Below are positions 7,785 through 17,192 of a DNA stretch of 64,000 nt, in pieces. A program made the position numbers and the translations under genes. The DNA is from CAZIZT01 sp964544085 (GTDB lineage: Bacteria; Campylobacterota_A; Desulfurellia; Desulfurellales; Hippeaceae), in NCBI GenBank assembly GCA_964544085.1, contig CAZIZT010000003.1, forward strand, positions 62,001-126,000, given 5' to 3'. The notes under the pieces are model-generated. The model was given only the letters and a program-made list of their open reading frames with translations. It did not search any database and was not told where the DNA came from. The number at the start of each line of letters is the position of its first letter. The stretch's first letter is position 1.

Positions 7785-9328
7785 TGGAGTTTCGCTATGG
7801 CGTTGACAGAATGACGATCTCAGATGCGAATGCTCTGCTGGATGGAAAGGTAAAGGGCGTGCTTTCCGATGAGGCGGTTAATCGCATAGAGAAGGGATTT
7901 GAGGATCTAAGAAGGCTTGCGGAATCTAACAGGCCGATATACGGGATAAATACCGGTTTCGGTGTGCTGTGCCGGGAGATTATAGGTAAGGATAAAAGGA
8001 GTAGCCTTCAGGTTAACCTGTTGAGAAGTCACGCATGTGGTGTAGGGGACACAGTTGAGGATGATATCGTCAAGCTGATGCTTATCCTGAAGCTACACAC
8101 GCTTGCTTATGGATATTCCGGGGTGAGTGTAGGTGTTATTAAAAGAATCCTATGGCACCTCGAAAACGGCATTCTGCCAGTAGTGTATAAGTATGGTTCT
8201 GTAGGTGCCAGCGGTGATCTGATACCACTTGCCCATCTCTTTTTGCCCCTGATAGGTGAGGGGAAGGTGAGGACAGAAAGGGGAATCGAAGCCTCTTCTG
8301 AGGTTTTGAAACGTTATGGTCTTGAACCACTCCTGCTCCATCCGAAAGAGGGGCTCGCTTTGATTAACGGTACGCAGTTTATCGGTGCTTATGCTGTTTA
8401 TGGATTGAGGAAGATGGCACGTCTTCTGGATGTGAGTGAGATTGTAGCGGCACTTTCCTGCGAGGCTTACAAGGCTTCAGCTAAGCCGTTTGACAGCCGG
8501 CTTATTGGGTTGAAGCCATACGATGGTGCTGTTTACACTGCATCGAGGATGAGAGCCCTGCTTAAGGATTCACAAATATTGAGTTCCCACATAAACTGCA
8601 ACAGGGTACAGGACCCGTACTCCTTTAGATGTATCCCTCAGGTTCACGGTGCAGCCAGGGAAGCTTTTTATCACCTGAAGCGGGTGGTGGAGATAGAGAT
8701 AAATTCGGTTACGGATAATCCGGTTGTTATAGATGGTGAAGCGTACAGCGGTGGTAATTTCCATGCTGAAACGATTGCTATGGCACTTGATTATGCTTCG
8801 ATAGCAGTGAGCGAACTGGCAAACATATCTGACAGGCGTGTTTTTGCACTCCTTGCCGGTGACGGTGAGGAGGTGCCTCGCATGCTGGTTGAAGATGCCG
8901 GCGTAAATTCCGGCTTTATGCTTACTCAGTACGCCACAGCTTCGCTTGTGGGTAGGATGAAGAGCCTAACCCATCCTGCTTCGTCTGATAGCATCCCAAC
9001 GTCTCTGGGCCAGGAGGATCATGTCAGCATGGGTTCAGTTTCTGCAGAGCGTTTCAATATGGTGCTGGATGACCTTGAATGGGTGCTTGCTGTAGAGTTG
9101 CTTGTAGCGTCCCAGGCATTTCAATTTAGGCGCCCGTTGAGGTCGAGTAAGCCTGTTGAGGAGGTATTTGCTGCTGTTAGAGAACTTGTTCCGTTTGTAC
9201 ACCACGATGAAGTACTCTCCGAGTATATTAGACGCCTCAAAGGTTTAATTTCGGATAATGGCTTCCTCAGCAGGATAAACGCCATGATAAATGATGATAC
9301 AGGTTTGAAAGAAAAATACGTGTGTTGA
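7781..9328 (+). CDS. hutH: Histidine ammonia-lyase
   Basis: Removes ammonia from L-histidine to give urocanate in the cytoplasm. The triad Ala143-Ser144-Gly145 in GSVGASGDLIPLAH cyclises to the MIO electrophile. YGINTGFG near residue 54 and QEDHVSMG near 412 complete the active site. At 515 residues it has the family's usual length. ATG at 7781 or the adjacent ATG at 7784 can serve, with GGGGAG upstream. It is translationally coupled to the regulator gene and is followed 11 bp later by hutG. Confidence 0.97.
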   Translation: MMEFRYGVDRMTISDANALLDGKVKGVLSDEAVNRIEKGFEDLRRLAESNRPIYGINTGFGVLCREIIGKDKRSSLQVNLLRSHACGVGDTVEDDIVKLMLILKLHTLAYGYSGVSVGVIKRILWHLENGILPVVYKYGSVGASGDLIPLAHLFLPLIGEGKVRTERGIEASSEVLKRYGLEPLLLHPKEGLALINGTQFIGAYAVYGLRKMARLLDVSEIVAALSCEAYKASAKPFDSRLIGLKPYDGAVYTASRMRALLKDSQILSSHINCNRVQDPYSFRCIPQVHGAAREAFYHLKRVVEIEINSVTDNPVVIDGEAYSGGNFHAETIAMALDYASIAVSELANISDRRVFALLAGDGEEVPRMLVEDAGVNSGFMLTQYATASLVGRMKSLTHPASSDSIPTSLGQEDHVSMGSVSAERFNMVLDDLEWVLAVELLVASQAFQFRRPLRSSKPVEEVFAAVRELVPFVHHDEVLSEYIRRLKGLISDNGFLSRINAMINDDTGLKEKYVC

Positions 9329-9339
9329 GGTATTGAGCT

Positions 9340-10305
9340 ATGGGTGAAAGATACGTTTCGGGTGGATTCAACTGGACCGGCAGGGTGGATGGTGATAGTT
9401 ACGATCAGCTCAGGTGGCATCAGGTTGTTAAACAGATAGATCTTGACAGGGTGGGATCACTCAAAAAGGGTTTTTGCCTTCTTGGTTTTAAATGTGATAT
9501 GGGTGTTAAGGCAAACAAGGGCAGGCCCGGTGCTGCTGAGGCGCCGGATGTTGTTAGAGCTCATCTTGCCTCTTTGCCGTGCCATTTAGACGAGATAGGG
9601 CTTTACGATGCCGGTGATGTGATCTGTGAGAAGGATCTGGATGCTGCTCTGGATTTGCTTGCCGACAGGGTAAGGCGCATATTTCAACTCAACCTCTTTC
9701 CTATTGTGATAGGCGGTTCCCACGATGTTGCCTTTGGTACAGTTTCGGGTTACTGCAGGTATTTTGGCGATATACCCGGCATTGTAAATTTCGATGCCCA
9801 TTTTGATATGCGCGATTACTCTGCAGGGCCATCCAGTGGTACAGCATTCAAGCAGATAGGGGATATCTGCAACGATAAAAAACATACATTCAAATACTGC
9901 TGTGTTGGAGTTCAAAAGGCTGCCAATACAAGAGAGCTGTTCAACCGGGCAAAGGAGTATCAGGTTAAATGGATAGATATCGAAATGGTACGCTTCAACT
10001 CAACCAGAGCAATCAAGGAGCTGGATGAGTTTGTTGATTCTGTGATGGGGAATCTGCATCTCAGTATCTGCTGTGATGTGTTTGCTAACCATGTGGCGCC
10101 GGGCGTTAGTGCACCCCAGCCATTTGGTATGGATTTGGGTGAGTTTCTTAATCTTTTTTACTTTATGATCTCCACAGGCAAGCTAAAGAGCTTCGACATA
10201 GCTGAGGTTTCACCACCGCTTGATATAGATGGGCGTACTTCACGGCTTGCGGCTCATATCATTTTCAGGCTTGTGGACGGTCTGGTGTTTAACAAGCTCT
10301 TTTAA
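9340..10305 (+). CDS. hutG: Formimidoylglutamase
   Basis: Arginase/agmatinase-fold enzyme that hydrolyses N-formimidoyl-L-glutamate to glutamate and formamide, the last Hut step. Mn ligand motifs are GGSHD near residue 126 and NFDAHFD near 150; the third region is SICCDVF near 242, followed by APGVSAPQP, which is typical of HutG. In most arginase-family enzymes this third region reads SxDxD, so a Cys appears to replace the first Asp (see findings). The 321-residue length is normal. It sits between hutH and the transporter binding protein, out of pathway order but in the same operon. Confidence 0.92.
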   Translation: MGERYVSGGFNWTGRVDGDSYDQLRWHQVVKQIDLDRVGSLKKGFCLLGFKCDMGVKANKGRPGAAEAPDVVRAHLASLPCHLDEIGLYDAGDVICEKDLDAALDLLADRVRRIFQLNLFPIVIGGSHDVAFGTVSGYCRYFGDIPGIVNFDAHFDMRDYSAGPSSGTAFKQIGDICNDKKHTFKYCCVGVQKAANTRELFNRAKEYQVKWIDIEMVRFNSTRAIKELDEFVDSVMGNLHLSICCDVFANHVAPGVSAPQPFGMDLGEFLNLFYFMISTGKLKSFDIAEVSPPLDIDGRTSRLAAHIIFRLVDGLVFNKLF

Positions 10306-10325
10306 CCGAGTTTGGAGGTGGCTAA

Positions 10326-11471
10326 ATGAGGCTTTTAAGGGTTTCACTGATTGCTTTTTTATGGTTGTTTATTTCTGTTTCGCTGAGTTTTGCCGCTGGT
10401 GTAATCAAAATCGGATTCTTTGCACCACTTACGGGGTTTGCTGCGGCCGATGGTGCTTCTGCAAAGCACGGTGCCATGCTGGCAGTTGAGAAGATCAATT
10501 CAAGTGGCGGTGTACTTGGCAAGAAGATCAAGCTTATAGTCTACGATGATGCTGTTAGTCCACAGCAGGCTGTGGCAATTGCAAGGAAACTGATCCAGGA
10601 AGATCGTGTAGTTGCTGTTGTTAGTGGATCATACAGCACCCCCACGAGGGCTTCTGCTCCAATTTATCAGAGGTATCATGTTCCACTTGTCGTTGCCTAT
10701 GCGACTCATCCAGACATTACAAAGGCGGGCAATTACGTTTTTCGCATCGGATTTCTGGCATCGGTAGAGGGCGCAGCCGGCGGTTATGTCGCTACGGATA
10801 TGTTACATGCAAAAAGAATAGCTGTTCTAACAATGGACAACGATTTTGGCAGGGCACTCTCAAAAGGATTTGTCAGGGAAGCAAGGAAAAACGGCGCTAA
10901 GATTGTTGCCAATTTGAGTTTTGCACTTGGCGAGAAGGATATGACACCATTTTTGACCAAGATAAAATCGCTTGGGTGTGATCTTATCTACTGTACTGGT
11001 TACTATTCCGAAGGTGCGCTGACGGTCAAGCAGGCCAAGCAGCTTGGTATCAAAGCACAGATACTTGGGCAGGAGGGCTTCGACTCGCCGATGTTTTTGA
11101 AGATTGCCGGAAAGGCAGCAAACGGAACAATAATAACAACCGATCTAAATAGAGATGATAAGCGTCCCATCGCCAGATGGTTTATAGACACCTACAGAAA
11201 AAGATATCATATGGAGCCAGATATGGTTGGCGCATCGAGCTTCGATGCAGTTTACGTACTTGCTGAAGCCATCAGGAATGCAAAAAGCACGGAGCCGTCA
11301 AAGATAAGGAATGCGCTTGCACATATTAAGGATTTCAATGGCGTAACAGGAAGGATTAAGGGATTTACCGCCGGCGGAGAGGTGATAAAGCCGGTGCAGA
11401 TCCAGAAGGTTGTTGATGGGAGATTTACCTATTTCGGTGTTGTAGACAAGCCTGATATCATTACGCCCTGA
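10326..11471 (+). CDS. ABC transporter periplasmic binding protein, LivJ/HAAT type
   Basis: A 381-residue solute-binding protein with an N-terminal Sec signal peptide ending near SLSFAAG (residue 24). The mature start IKIGFFAPLTGFAAADG is characteristic of type I periplasmic binding proteins for branched-chain and other hydrophobic amino acids. It lies between hutG and hutU, and the matching permeases and ATPases are at the end of the same operon. This strongly suggests that the transporter imports histidine or a related imidazole compound, although specificity cannot be read from the motifs. Confidence 0.9.
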   Translation: MRLLRVSLIAFLWLFISVSLSFAAGVIKIGFFAPLTGFAAADGASAKHGAMLAVEKINSSGGVLGKKIKLIVYDDAVSPQQAVAIARKLIQEDRVVAVVSGSYSTPTRASAPIYQRYHVPLVVAYATHPDITKAGNYVFRIGFLASVEGAAGGYVATDMLHAKRIAVLTMDNDFGRALSKGFVREARKNGAKIVANLSFALGEKDMTPFLTKIKSLGCDLIYCTGYYSEGALTVKQAKQLGIKAQILGQEGFDSPMFLKIAGKAANGTIITTDLNRDDKRPIARWFIDTYRKRYHMEPDMVGASSFDAVYVLAEAIRNAKSTEPSKIRNALAHIKDFNGVTGRIKGFTAGGEVIKPVQIQKVVDGRFTYFGVVDKPDIITP

Positions 11472-11489
11472 GAGGATTGGGAGGCGCCG

Positions 11490-13490
11490 ATGACTATGAT
11501 CAAGGTTTCATTACCAGATGAGCTTCCGCCTTATCCGGAGTTTGTAGATGGCATAAGGAGAGCACCGGCAAGAAAGTACAATCTGACACCGTTGCAAACG
11601 AAACTTGCGCTAAAAAACGCACTTAGATATGTACCTGAGCATCTCCATGAAAAGATTGCACCGGAGTTTCTCGACGAATTGCTGACGCGCGGCAGGATCT
11701 ATGCTTACAGGTACCGACCGCCTGGCAGGATTTGGGGAAGACCTGTTGATGAGTATGATGGAAAAACACTTGAGGGCAAAGCTTTTCAGGTAATGATTGA
11801 CAACAATTTAGATTTTGAAGTGGCTCTATACCCCTACGAGCTTGTTACTTACGGCGAAACAGGGCAGGTGTTTCAGAACTGGATGCAGTACAGACTGGTT
11901 AAGCGCTACCTTGAGGTAATGGAATCAGACCAGACACTTGTTATTATGTCGGGGCATCCATTGGGACTATTCCCCTCTTCACCGGAAGCGCCACGGGTAA
12001 TAATCACCAATGCAATGATGGTGGGCATGTTTGATAACCCAGAGGAGTTCAATGTTGCCGCTCAACTTGGTGTTGCCAACTATGGACAGATGACGGCGGG
12101 TGGCTGGATGTACATAGGGCCGCAGGGCATTGTACATGGTACCTACATTACTATACTAAACGCCGCGCGCCTGTTTTTGAAGGTGCCCTGGGATAGCAAT
12201 CTTAAGGGTCATCTGTTTGTAAGTTCGGGTCTTGGAGGCATGAGCGGTGCTCAGGCAAAAGCTATAGAGATAGCCGGTGGTGTTGGCATCATCGCAGAGG
12301 TTGATTACTCAAGGATAAAAACCCGCTATGATCAGGGATGGGTCAGCAGGGTTACCGATAGTTTAAAAGATGCCTTTGATATGGCTTTTGAAGCAATGGA
12401 GGCTGGAAAACCGCTCTCTATAGCCTACCACGGAAATGTGGTGGATCTGCTTGAGTACATGGTGGAGAACAAAATAAAACCTGAGTTAATAAGTGATCAG
12501 ACATCGTGTCATGTGCCTTATGATGGTGGGTATATACCGCAGGGCTTGACCCTTGAAGAAGCACGTGAGATGATGCGTAACAATCGTCCTCGCTTCGTTG
12601 AGCTGGTCAACAGGTCCCTTATTAAGCACTACAATCTAATTAGAGAGCTGCACAGGCGCGGCGGGTACTTCTGGGATTACGGCAACAGCTTTCTTAAGGC
12701 GGTTTACGACGCGGGACTCCACGAAGTTGCAAAAAATCCACATACACCTGAAGAGGGCTTCGTTTTTCCATCGTACGTGGAGGATATTATGGGTCCACTC
12801 TACTTCGACTACGGTTATGGCCCCTTCAGGTGGGTCTGCTTGTCGCATAGACATGAAGATCTGTTGAAAACAGACAGAGCAGCAGCCGGAATAATTGATC
12901 CAAACAGGCGTATGCAGGACAGAGACAATTATCACTGGATAGTGAATGCTGAGAAGAACAAGCTTGTTGTTGGAACAGAGGCGAGAATACTTTATGCGGA
13001 CGCTCCAACGCGTGTCAGAATAGCGCTTGAATTCAACAGGATGGTGAGAGACGGCGAGATAGGCCCTGTTATGCTTGGCAGGGATCACCATGACACAGGT
13101 GGTACGGATTCGCCTTTTAGAGAGACGGCGAACATCAAGGATGGCAGCAATATTATGGCAGATATGGCTGTGCACTGCTTTGCAGGCAATGCAGCCAGGG
13201 GTATGAGTATGGTTGTTTTGTCCAACGGCGGTGGTGTCGGTATAGGCAAGGCGATAAACGGGGGATTCGGTCTTGTGCTTGATGGGTCGCCGAAAAAGGA
13301 TGAGGTGATCAGGCGTGCTCTCGACTGGGACGTTATGGTTGGTGTTTCGCGTAGGGCTTGGGCGAGGAATACAAACGCCATTCAGGCGGCAGAGGACTGG
13401 AACGCCACAGCAAGGGGGATTATAACAATGCCAAATCTTGCCGACGATAGCATGATCGATGAGCTGGTAGAGGAGAGGCTGAAGAAGTGA
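11490..13490 (+). CDS. hutU: Urocanate hydratase (long form)
   Basis: Converts urocanate to 4-imidazolone-5-propanoate using tightly bound NAD+. Rossmann-type glycines appear in GLGGMSGAQAKA near residue 248 and the glycine-rich SNGGGVGIGKAINGG near 585. The NAD-adduct Cys region is represented by DQTSCHVPYDGG near 340. At 666 residues it is about 110 longer than the classical 555-residue HutU and belongs with the longer bacterial variants. The ribosome site GGGAGG precedes the ATG. Its stop overlaps the GTG start of hutI. Confidence 0.95.
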   Translation: MTMIKVSLPDELPPYPEFVDGIRRAPARKYNLTPLQTKLALKNALRYVPEHLHEKIAPEFLDELLTRGRIYAYRYRPPGRIWGRPVDEYDGKTLEGKAFQVMIDNNLDFEVALYPYELVTYGETGQVFQNWMQYRLVKRYLEVMESDQTLVIMSGHPLGLFPSSPEAPRVIITNAMMVGMFDNPEEFNVAAQLGVANYGQMTAGGWMYIGPQGIVHGTYITILNAARLFLKVPWDSNLKGHLFVSSGLGGMSGAQAKAIEIAGGVGIIAEVDYSRIKTRYDQGWVSRVTDSLKDAFDMAFEAMEAGKPLSIAYHGNVVDLLEYMVENKIKPELISDQTSCHVPYDGGYIPQGLTLEEAREMMRNNRPRFVELVNRSLIKHYNLIRELHRRGGYFWDYGNSFLKAVYDAGLHEVAKNPHTPEEGFVFPSYVEDIMGPLYFDYGYGPFRWVCLSHRHEDLLKTDRAAAGIIDPNRRMQDRDNYHWIVNAEKNKLVVGTEARILYADAPTRVRIALEFNRMVRDGEIGPVMLGRDHHDTGGTDSPFRETANIKDGSNIMADMAVHCFAGNAARGMSMVVLSNGGGVGIGKAINGGFGLVLDGSPKKDEVIRRALDWDVMVGVSRRAWARNTNAIQAAEDWNATARGIITMPNLADDSMIDELVEERLKK

Positions 13491-14740
13491 AGATTGATCT
13501 TCTTGTCGTAAATGCTGAGATATACACACCGATCGATAAGGGCAGGCCGCTGGCAGGTGAAGATGCCGGCGCCCTGCTTCACATTGCAAATGGAGCCGTA
13601 GCTGTGAAGGATGGCACCATCGTTGATGTGGGAGAGACGGGCAGACTAAAGGGGCAATACGCAGAGGCAGTCAGGGTGGTTGATGCTGCGGGCAGGGCAT
13701 TAATACCTGGATTTGTGGATCCGCATACCCATGCGCTGTTTATCGGTAGCCGCGAAGATGAGTTCGTTATGCGCATGAAAGGCAAAAGCTACATGGAGAT
13801 CCTAAGGGAGGGCGGAGGGATCCTGAATACACTCAAACGGATAAGGAAAGCCACACTTGAGGAGCTTGCAGAAGCGCTGAAAAGAAGGCTCTCTGTGTTT
13901 CTTGAGTACGGTACCACCGCCGTTGAGATAAAGAGCGGTTATGGACTCGATACGGTGAATGAGTTGAAAATGTTAAAGGCTATAAAAAGTGTTTCTCAGA
14001 GCACTGACATGGAACTTGTGGCTACATTTATCGGCGCTCATGCCGTTCCACCTGAATATGCCAACAGAAAGGGCGATTATGTGGATCTTGTGGTTAACGA
14101 GATGATACCTGCCGTGGCGGAGCTGGGACTGGCTGAGTTTGTGGATGTTTTTTGTGAGCAGGGTGTCTTTGATGTGAGGGAAACCAGAAGAATATTGAAA
14201 GCCGCTTGTGAAGTCGGTCTTAAGGCTAAGATTCACGCTGATGAGATAAAGGCTATCGGGTGCAGTGAACTCTCCGGGGAGATAAAAATAGTCTCATGCG
14301 ATCACCTGCTAAAGATACAACCAAGTGGTATAGCTGCCATGAGGAGTAGTGGTACCATAGCCACACTGCTTCCAATTACAGCTTTCAGTCTGAGAGAGCC
14401 TTACGCACCGGCACGGGAACTAATCGATGGTTGTGTGCCTGTTGCGCTGGCGACAGATTGCAATCCGGGAAGTTCCTATTCGGAATCCATGCCAATGGCT
14501 ATTACGCTTGCCGTTGTTGAGATGGGTATGACTCCAGACGAGGCTCTTGTATCATCAACACTCAATGCCGCTTATGCGCTGGATAAAGCTGCCCGGATAG
14601 GATCAATAGAACCTGGCAAAAGAGCCAACTTTGTTATCTTGAAGGAGGATTCTCACCTGTTTATACCCTATCACGTTGGCATCAATCCTGTTTATGAGAC
14701 ATACGTAGGGGGTTGGTGTGCTTTTACAGCAGCTGATTAA
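13487..14740 (+). CDS. hutI: Imidazolonepropionase
   Basis: Amidohydrolase that opens 4-imidazolone-5-propanoate to N-formimidoyl-L-glutamate. Metal and substrate residues are visible in GFVDPHTHALFIG near residue 76, the GGGILNT loop near 107, KIHADEI near 248 and ATDCNPGSS near 322. At 417 residues it matches the family. It starts with GTG in a GTGA overlap with hutU and runs 23 nt into the LivH gene, so all enzymes and transporter parts are in one transcript. Confidence 0.96.
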   Translation: MKIDLLVVNAEIYTPIDKGRPLAGEDAGALLHIANGAVAVKDGTIVDVGETGRLKGQYAEAVRVVDAAGRALIPGFVDPHTHALFIGSREDEFVMRMKGKSYMEILREGGGILNTLKRIRKATLEELAEALKRRLSVFLEYGTTAVEIKSGYGLDTVNELKMLKAIKSVSQSTDMELVATFIGAHAVPPEYANRKGDYVDLVVNEMIPAVAELGLAEFVDVFCEQGVFDVRETRRILKAACEVGLKAKIHADEIKAIGCSELSGEIKIVSCDHLLKIQPSGIAAMRSSGTIATLLPITAFSLREPYAPARELIDGCVPVALATDCNPGSSYSESMPMAITLAVVEMGMTPDEALVSSTLNAAYALDKAARIGSIEPGKRANFVILKEDSHLFIPYHVGINPVYETYVGGWCAFTAAD

Positions 14741-15587
14741 CGGTCTGACCATTGGCGGAATATACGCTTTAATTGCCATTGGTCTTGCGCTGGTCTACGG
14801 CATTCTGCGCATTATCCACGTGGCTCATGCAGGTGTATATGTTGTTGGTGCCTATGCTGGACTCTACGCATACACATTTACCGGCAGTTTTCTTGTTGCA
14901 GTGTTTGCATCGATGGTATCTGCTGCTGTTGTGGGCGTTATTATTGAACGCTATGTTTACCTACCTCTTATGGGTAACTCCCCCTTGATTTCGTTGATTG
15001 CCAGCATCGGTATTTTTATCAGCATAGAAGAAGCGATGAGATTGATTTTTTCTCCATACATAAGGTCCTTTGGTTCCAATCTGTTTAGTGGAGAGCTGCA
15101 TTTAGGCGGCGTGGTTATTGGCCTATCCCAGCTTGTTGTGATAGGCGTCACATTGGCTTGTATTTTTCTCATCTGGCTCGTAACACAGAAGAGCCGCTTT
15201 GGTATTGCACTCAAAGCCGTTTCGGAAGACATGGAAATGGCTGAGGGCGTTTCAATAGATTCAAAACGTACCATTGCATTTGCCTTTGCATTCTCCTCGG
15301 CTTTTGCCGGTCTGGCAGGATTGCTTGTAGGCGCTTATTTCAACTCGGTTTATCCATTTATGGGCGATGTGCCGGCTTATAAGTCACTTGCCATCATTGT
15401 TGTGGGCGGTATGAGCAGTATCTGGGGAGCCTTCTGGGCTGCCCTTCTTATTGGTGTGCTGGAGACACTAAGCATCGGTGTCTTCAATATACCACTGCCA
15501 AGGGACTCCATTGCTTTTATTTTTATGGTTTTGATGCTTATGATTAAACCCTCAGGCTTAATAGGTTTTGTGAAGGGGTCAAGGTAG
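14718..15587 (+). CDS. ABC transporter permease, LivH type
   Basis: A 289-residue inner-membrane permease of the branched-chain amino acid family, with about 8 hydrophobic segments. It opens with LINGLTIGGIYALIAIGLALVYG, of which GLTIGGIYALIAIGLALVYG is the family signature, and has the cytoplasmic EAA-like loop around KAVSEDMEMAEGVSID near residue 173. The GTG start at 14718 lies inside the end of hutI and has a G-rich ribosome site. With the LivM-type protein it should form the heterodimeric channel for the Hut-linked binding protein. Confidence 0.92.
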   Translation: MLLQQLINGLTIGGIYALIAIGLALVYGILRIIHVAHAGVYVVGAYAGLYAYTFTGSFLVAVFASMVSAAVVGVIIERYVYLPLMGNSPLISLIASIGIFISIEEAMRLIFSPYIRSFGSNLFSGELHLGGVVIGLSQLVVIGVTLACIFLIWLVTQKSRFGIALKAVSEDMEMAEGVSIDSKRTIAFAFAFSSAFAGLAGLLVGAYFNSVYPFMGDVPAYKSLAIIVVGGMSSIWGAFWAALLIGVLETLSIGVFNIPLPRDSIAFIFMVLMLMIKPSGLIGFVKGSR

Positions 15588-15588
15588 G

Positions 15589-16470
15589 ATGAGTGGCTAC
15601 ATTGTGACGCTACTTCTAACGATAGGCATTTACATGATACTTGCGTTGAGCCTCAATATTATTGTAGGATATGCTGGACAGGTATCGCTTGGCCATGCAG
15701 CATTCTGGGCAATAGGTGCCTATGCTTTTGCTATTGCAACCACAAAGTACCAGATAGCGTATGTGCCGGCAGCTGTTCTGGCTGTGGTTGTTACGGTGGT
15801 TGTGGGCGTTTTTCTTGGTTTACCAAGCCTTCGCCTATCTGAGGATTTTCTTGCCATCACAACCATCGGCATCAATTTTATTGTCCAGGGCATTTTCAAC
15901 ACGTTTAGCTTCTTTGGCGGTGCCATGGGTATAGGCAATATACCGTTTCCGCAGGTGGGTAGACAGCCCATCTCCAATGTTGCTTTTGCGGTTATTGTCT
16001 ATGCCTTTGTTGCCCTGTGCATCCTGGTAAGCTTTGTTTACAGGCGTTCGTTTGTGGGGCTTGCCAGTGTGGCAATAAAGGATGATGAAACAGCCGCCAA
16101 TGCCTGCAGCGTTTCGCCTGTCAGGTTTAAACTATTGGCGTTTGCCATTGGCTCGGCATTTGCCGGGATCAGTGGTGTGTTTTATGCCAGCTTCATGGGT
16201 TTCATCAGCGCGTCCGATTTTTCGTTTCCGGTCTCCGTCACAATTCTTGCCATGGTCATGGTGGGGGGAGAGGGCACAATCGTAGGTCCGATATTCGGTG
16301 CGGTGTTGCTCATACTCCTCCCCGAGATTTTTAGACCCATCCATGCTTACCGTATGCTGATATACGGTTTGTTAATAGTGTTAATCATGAGGTTTCAGCC
16401 TCATGGCTTTTTTGGTAGAAGGGGGATCGTGTGGAGCATCATGAAGAGATCCTTCGGTGTGAGTCAATAA
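15589..16470 (+). CDS. ABC transporter permease, LivM type
   Basis: A 293-residue partner permease with the LivM signature LALSLNIIVGYAGQVSLGHAA, of which ALSLNIIVGYAGQVSLGHA is diagnostic, and the loop AIKDDETAANACSVSPVRFK near residue 163 that contacts an ATPase subunit. It begins one base after the LivH stop and overlaps the first ATPase gene by 40 nt. The C-terminal tail after the last helix is short, as usual. Confidence 0.92.
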   Translation: MSGYIVTLLLTIGIYMILALSLNIIVGYAGQVSLGHAAFWAIGAYAFAIATTKYQIAYVPAAVLAVVVTVVVGVFLGLPSLRLSEDFLAITTIGINFIVQGIFNTFSFFGGAMGIGNIPFPQVGRQPISNVAFAVIVYAFVALCILVSFVYRRSFVGLASVAIKDDETAANACSVSPVRFKLLAFAIGSAFAGISGVFYASFMGFISASDFSFPVSVTILAMVMVGGEGTIVGPIFGAVLLILLPEIFRPIHAYRMLIYGLLIVLIMRFQPHGFFGRRGIVWSIMKRSFGVSQ

Positions 16471-17192
16471 GCAAGAGGTTTGGTGGTTTAAGGGCGTTAA
16501 ATGGCATTGACATAAGTGTTCGGAAGGGTGAGATTTTCGGTATTGTTGGTCCAAACGGAGCCGGCAAGACCACACTTTTCAACATCATAAGCGGCGTTTT
16601 AAAACCTACCACTGGTAAAATTTATTTCAATGGCAACGATATTACGCACCTTGGAGCGTATAAAAGGGCTAAACTGGGTATTGGCAGGACGTTTCAGGTG
16701 GTTCGCCCATTTGGCAGTTTGAGTGTTATCGAGAATGTTGCAGTTGCCTATGGATCTTTCTACTATTTCAGTTTGACCGGGGTGTTGACCTTCTATGACT
16801 CACGCAGGATTCGCCAGAAACTTATGGGAATACTGGAAAGGGTGGGTTTGGCAAGTTATGCTGAACAATCGCCGCATGAGCTACCGCTGGGGTTACAGAG
16901 AAGGCTTGAGATAGCACGGGCACTGGCGCTTGAACCTCAGCTGCTTCTACTCGATGAGTCCTTTTCTGGATTGAGTCTGGAAGAGATAGAGCAGCTTGAA
17001 GAGCTCGTACGCAATCTGAATGCATCAGGTGTTACCGTTGTTATTATTGAGCACAACATGCCTGTTGTGATGGATCTGTGCAAGCGTGTTGCGGTTATAA
17101 GCTATGGAGATAAGATAGCGGAAGGTAGCCCGGATAGCATTGTTAATAATCCGGATGTGGTGGAGGCATACCTTGGCAAAAAACCTGCTTGA
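16431..17192 (+). CDS. ABC transporter ATPase, LivG type
   Basis: A 253-residue ATPase. The Walker A motif GPNGAGKTT is near residue 41, the signature region LPLGLQRRLEIARAL near 150, Walker B LLLLDESFSGL near 170 and the switch His in EHNM near 206. The Walker B follower is Glu-Ser rather than the common Glu-Pro. The start codon is GTG after AGAAGGGGG, inside the end of the LivM gene. It should pair with the LivF-type ATPase to energise import. Confidence 0.92.
   Translation: MEHHEEILRCESISKRFGGLRALNGIDISVRKGEIFGIVGPNGAGKTTLFNIISGVLKPTTGKIYFNGNDITHLGAYKRAKLGIGRTFQVVRPFGSLSVIENVAVAYGSFYYFSLTGVLTFYDSRRIRQKLMGILERVGLASYAEQSPHELPLGLQRRLEIARALALEPQLLLLDESFSGLSLEEIEQLEELVRNLNASGVTVVIIEHNMPVVMDLCKRVAVISYGDKIAEGSPDSIVNNPDVVEAYLGKKPA

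Noticed and set aside
12636..13589. A 317-codon frame on the minus strand opposite hutU and hutI
   Set aside because: It is antisense to well supported genes, has no ribosome site and its residues (rich in Cys, His, Arg) do not look like a protein. It follows from codon bias.
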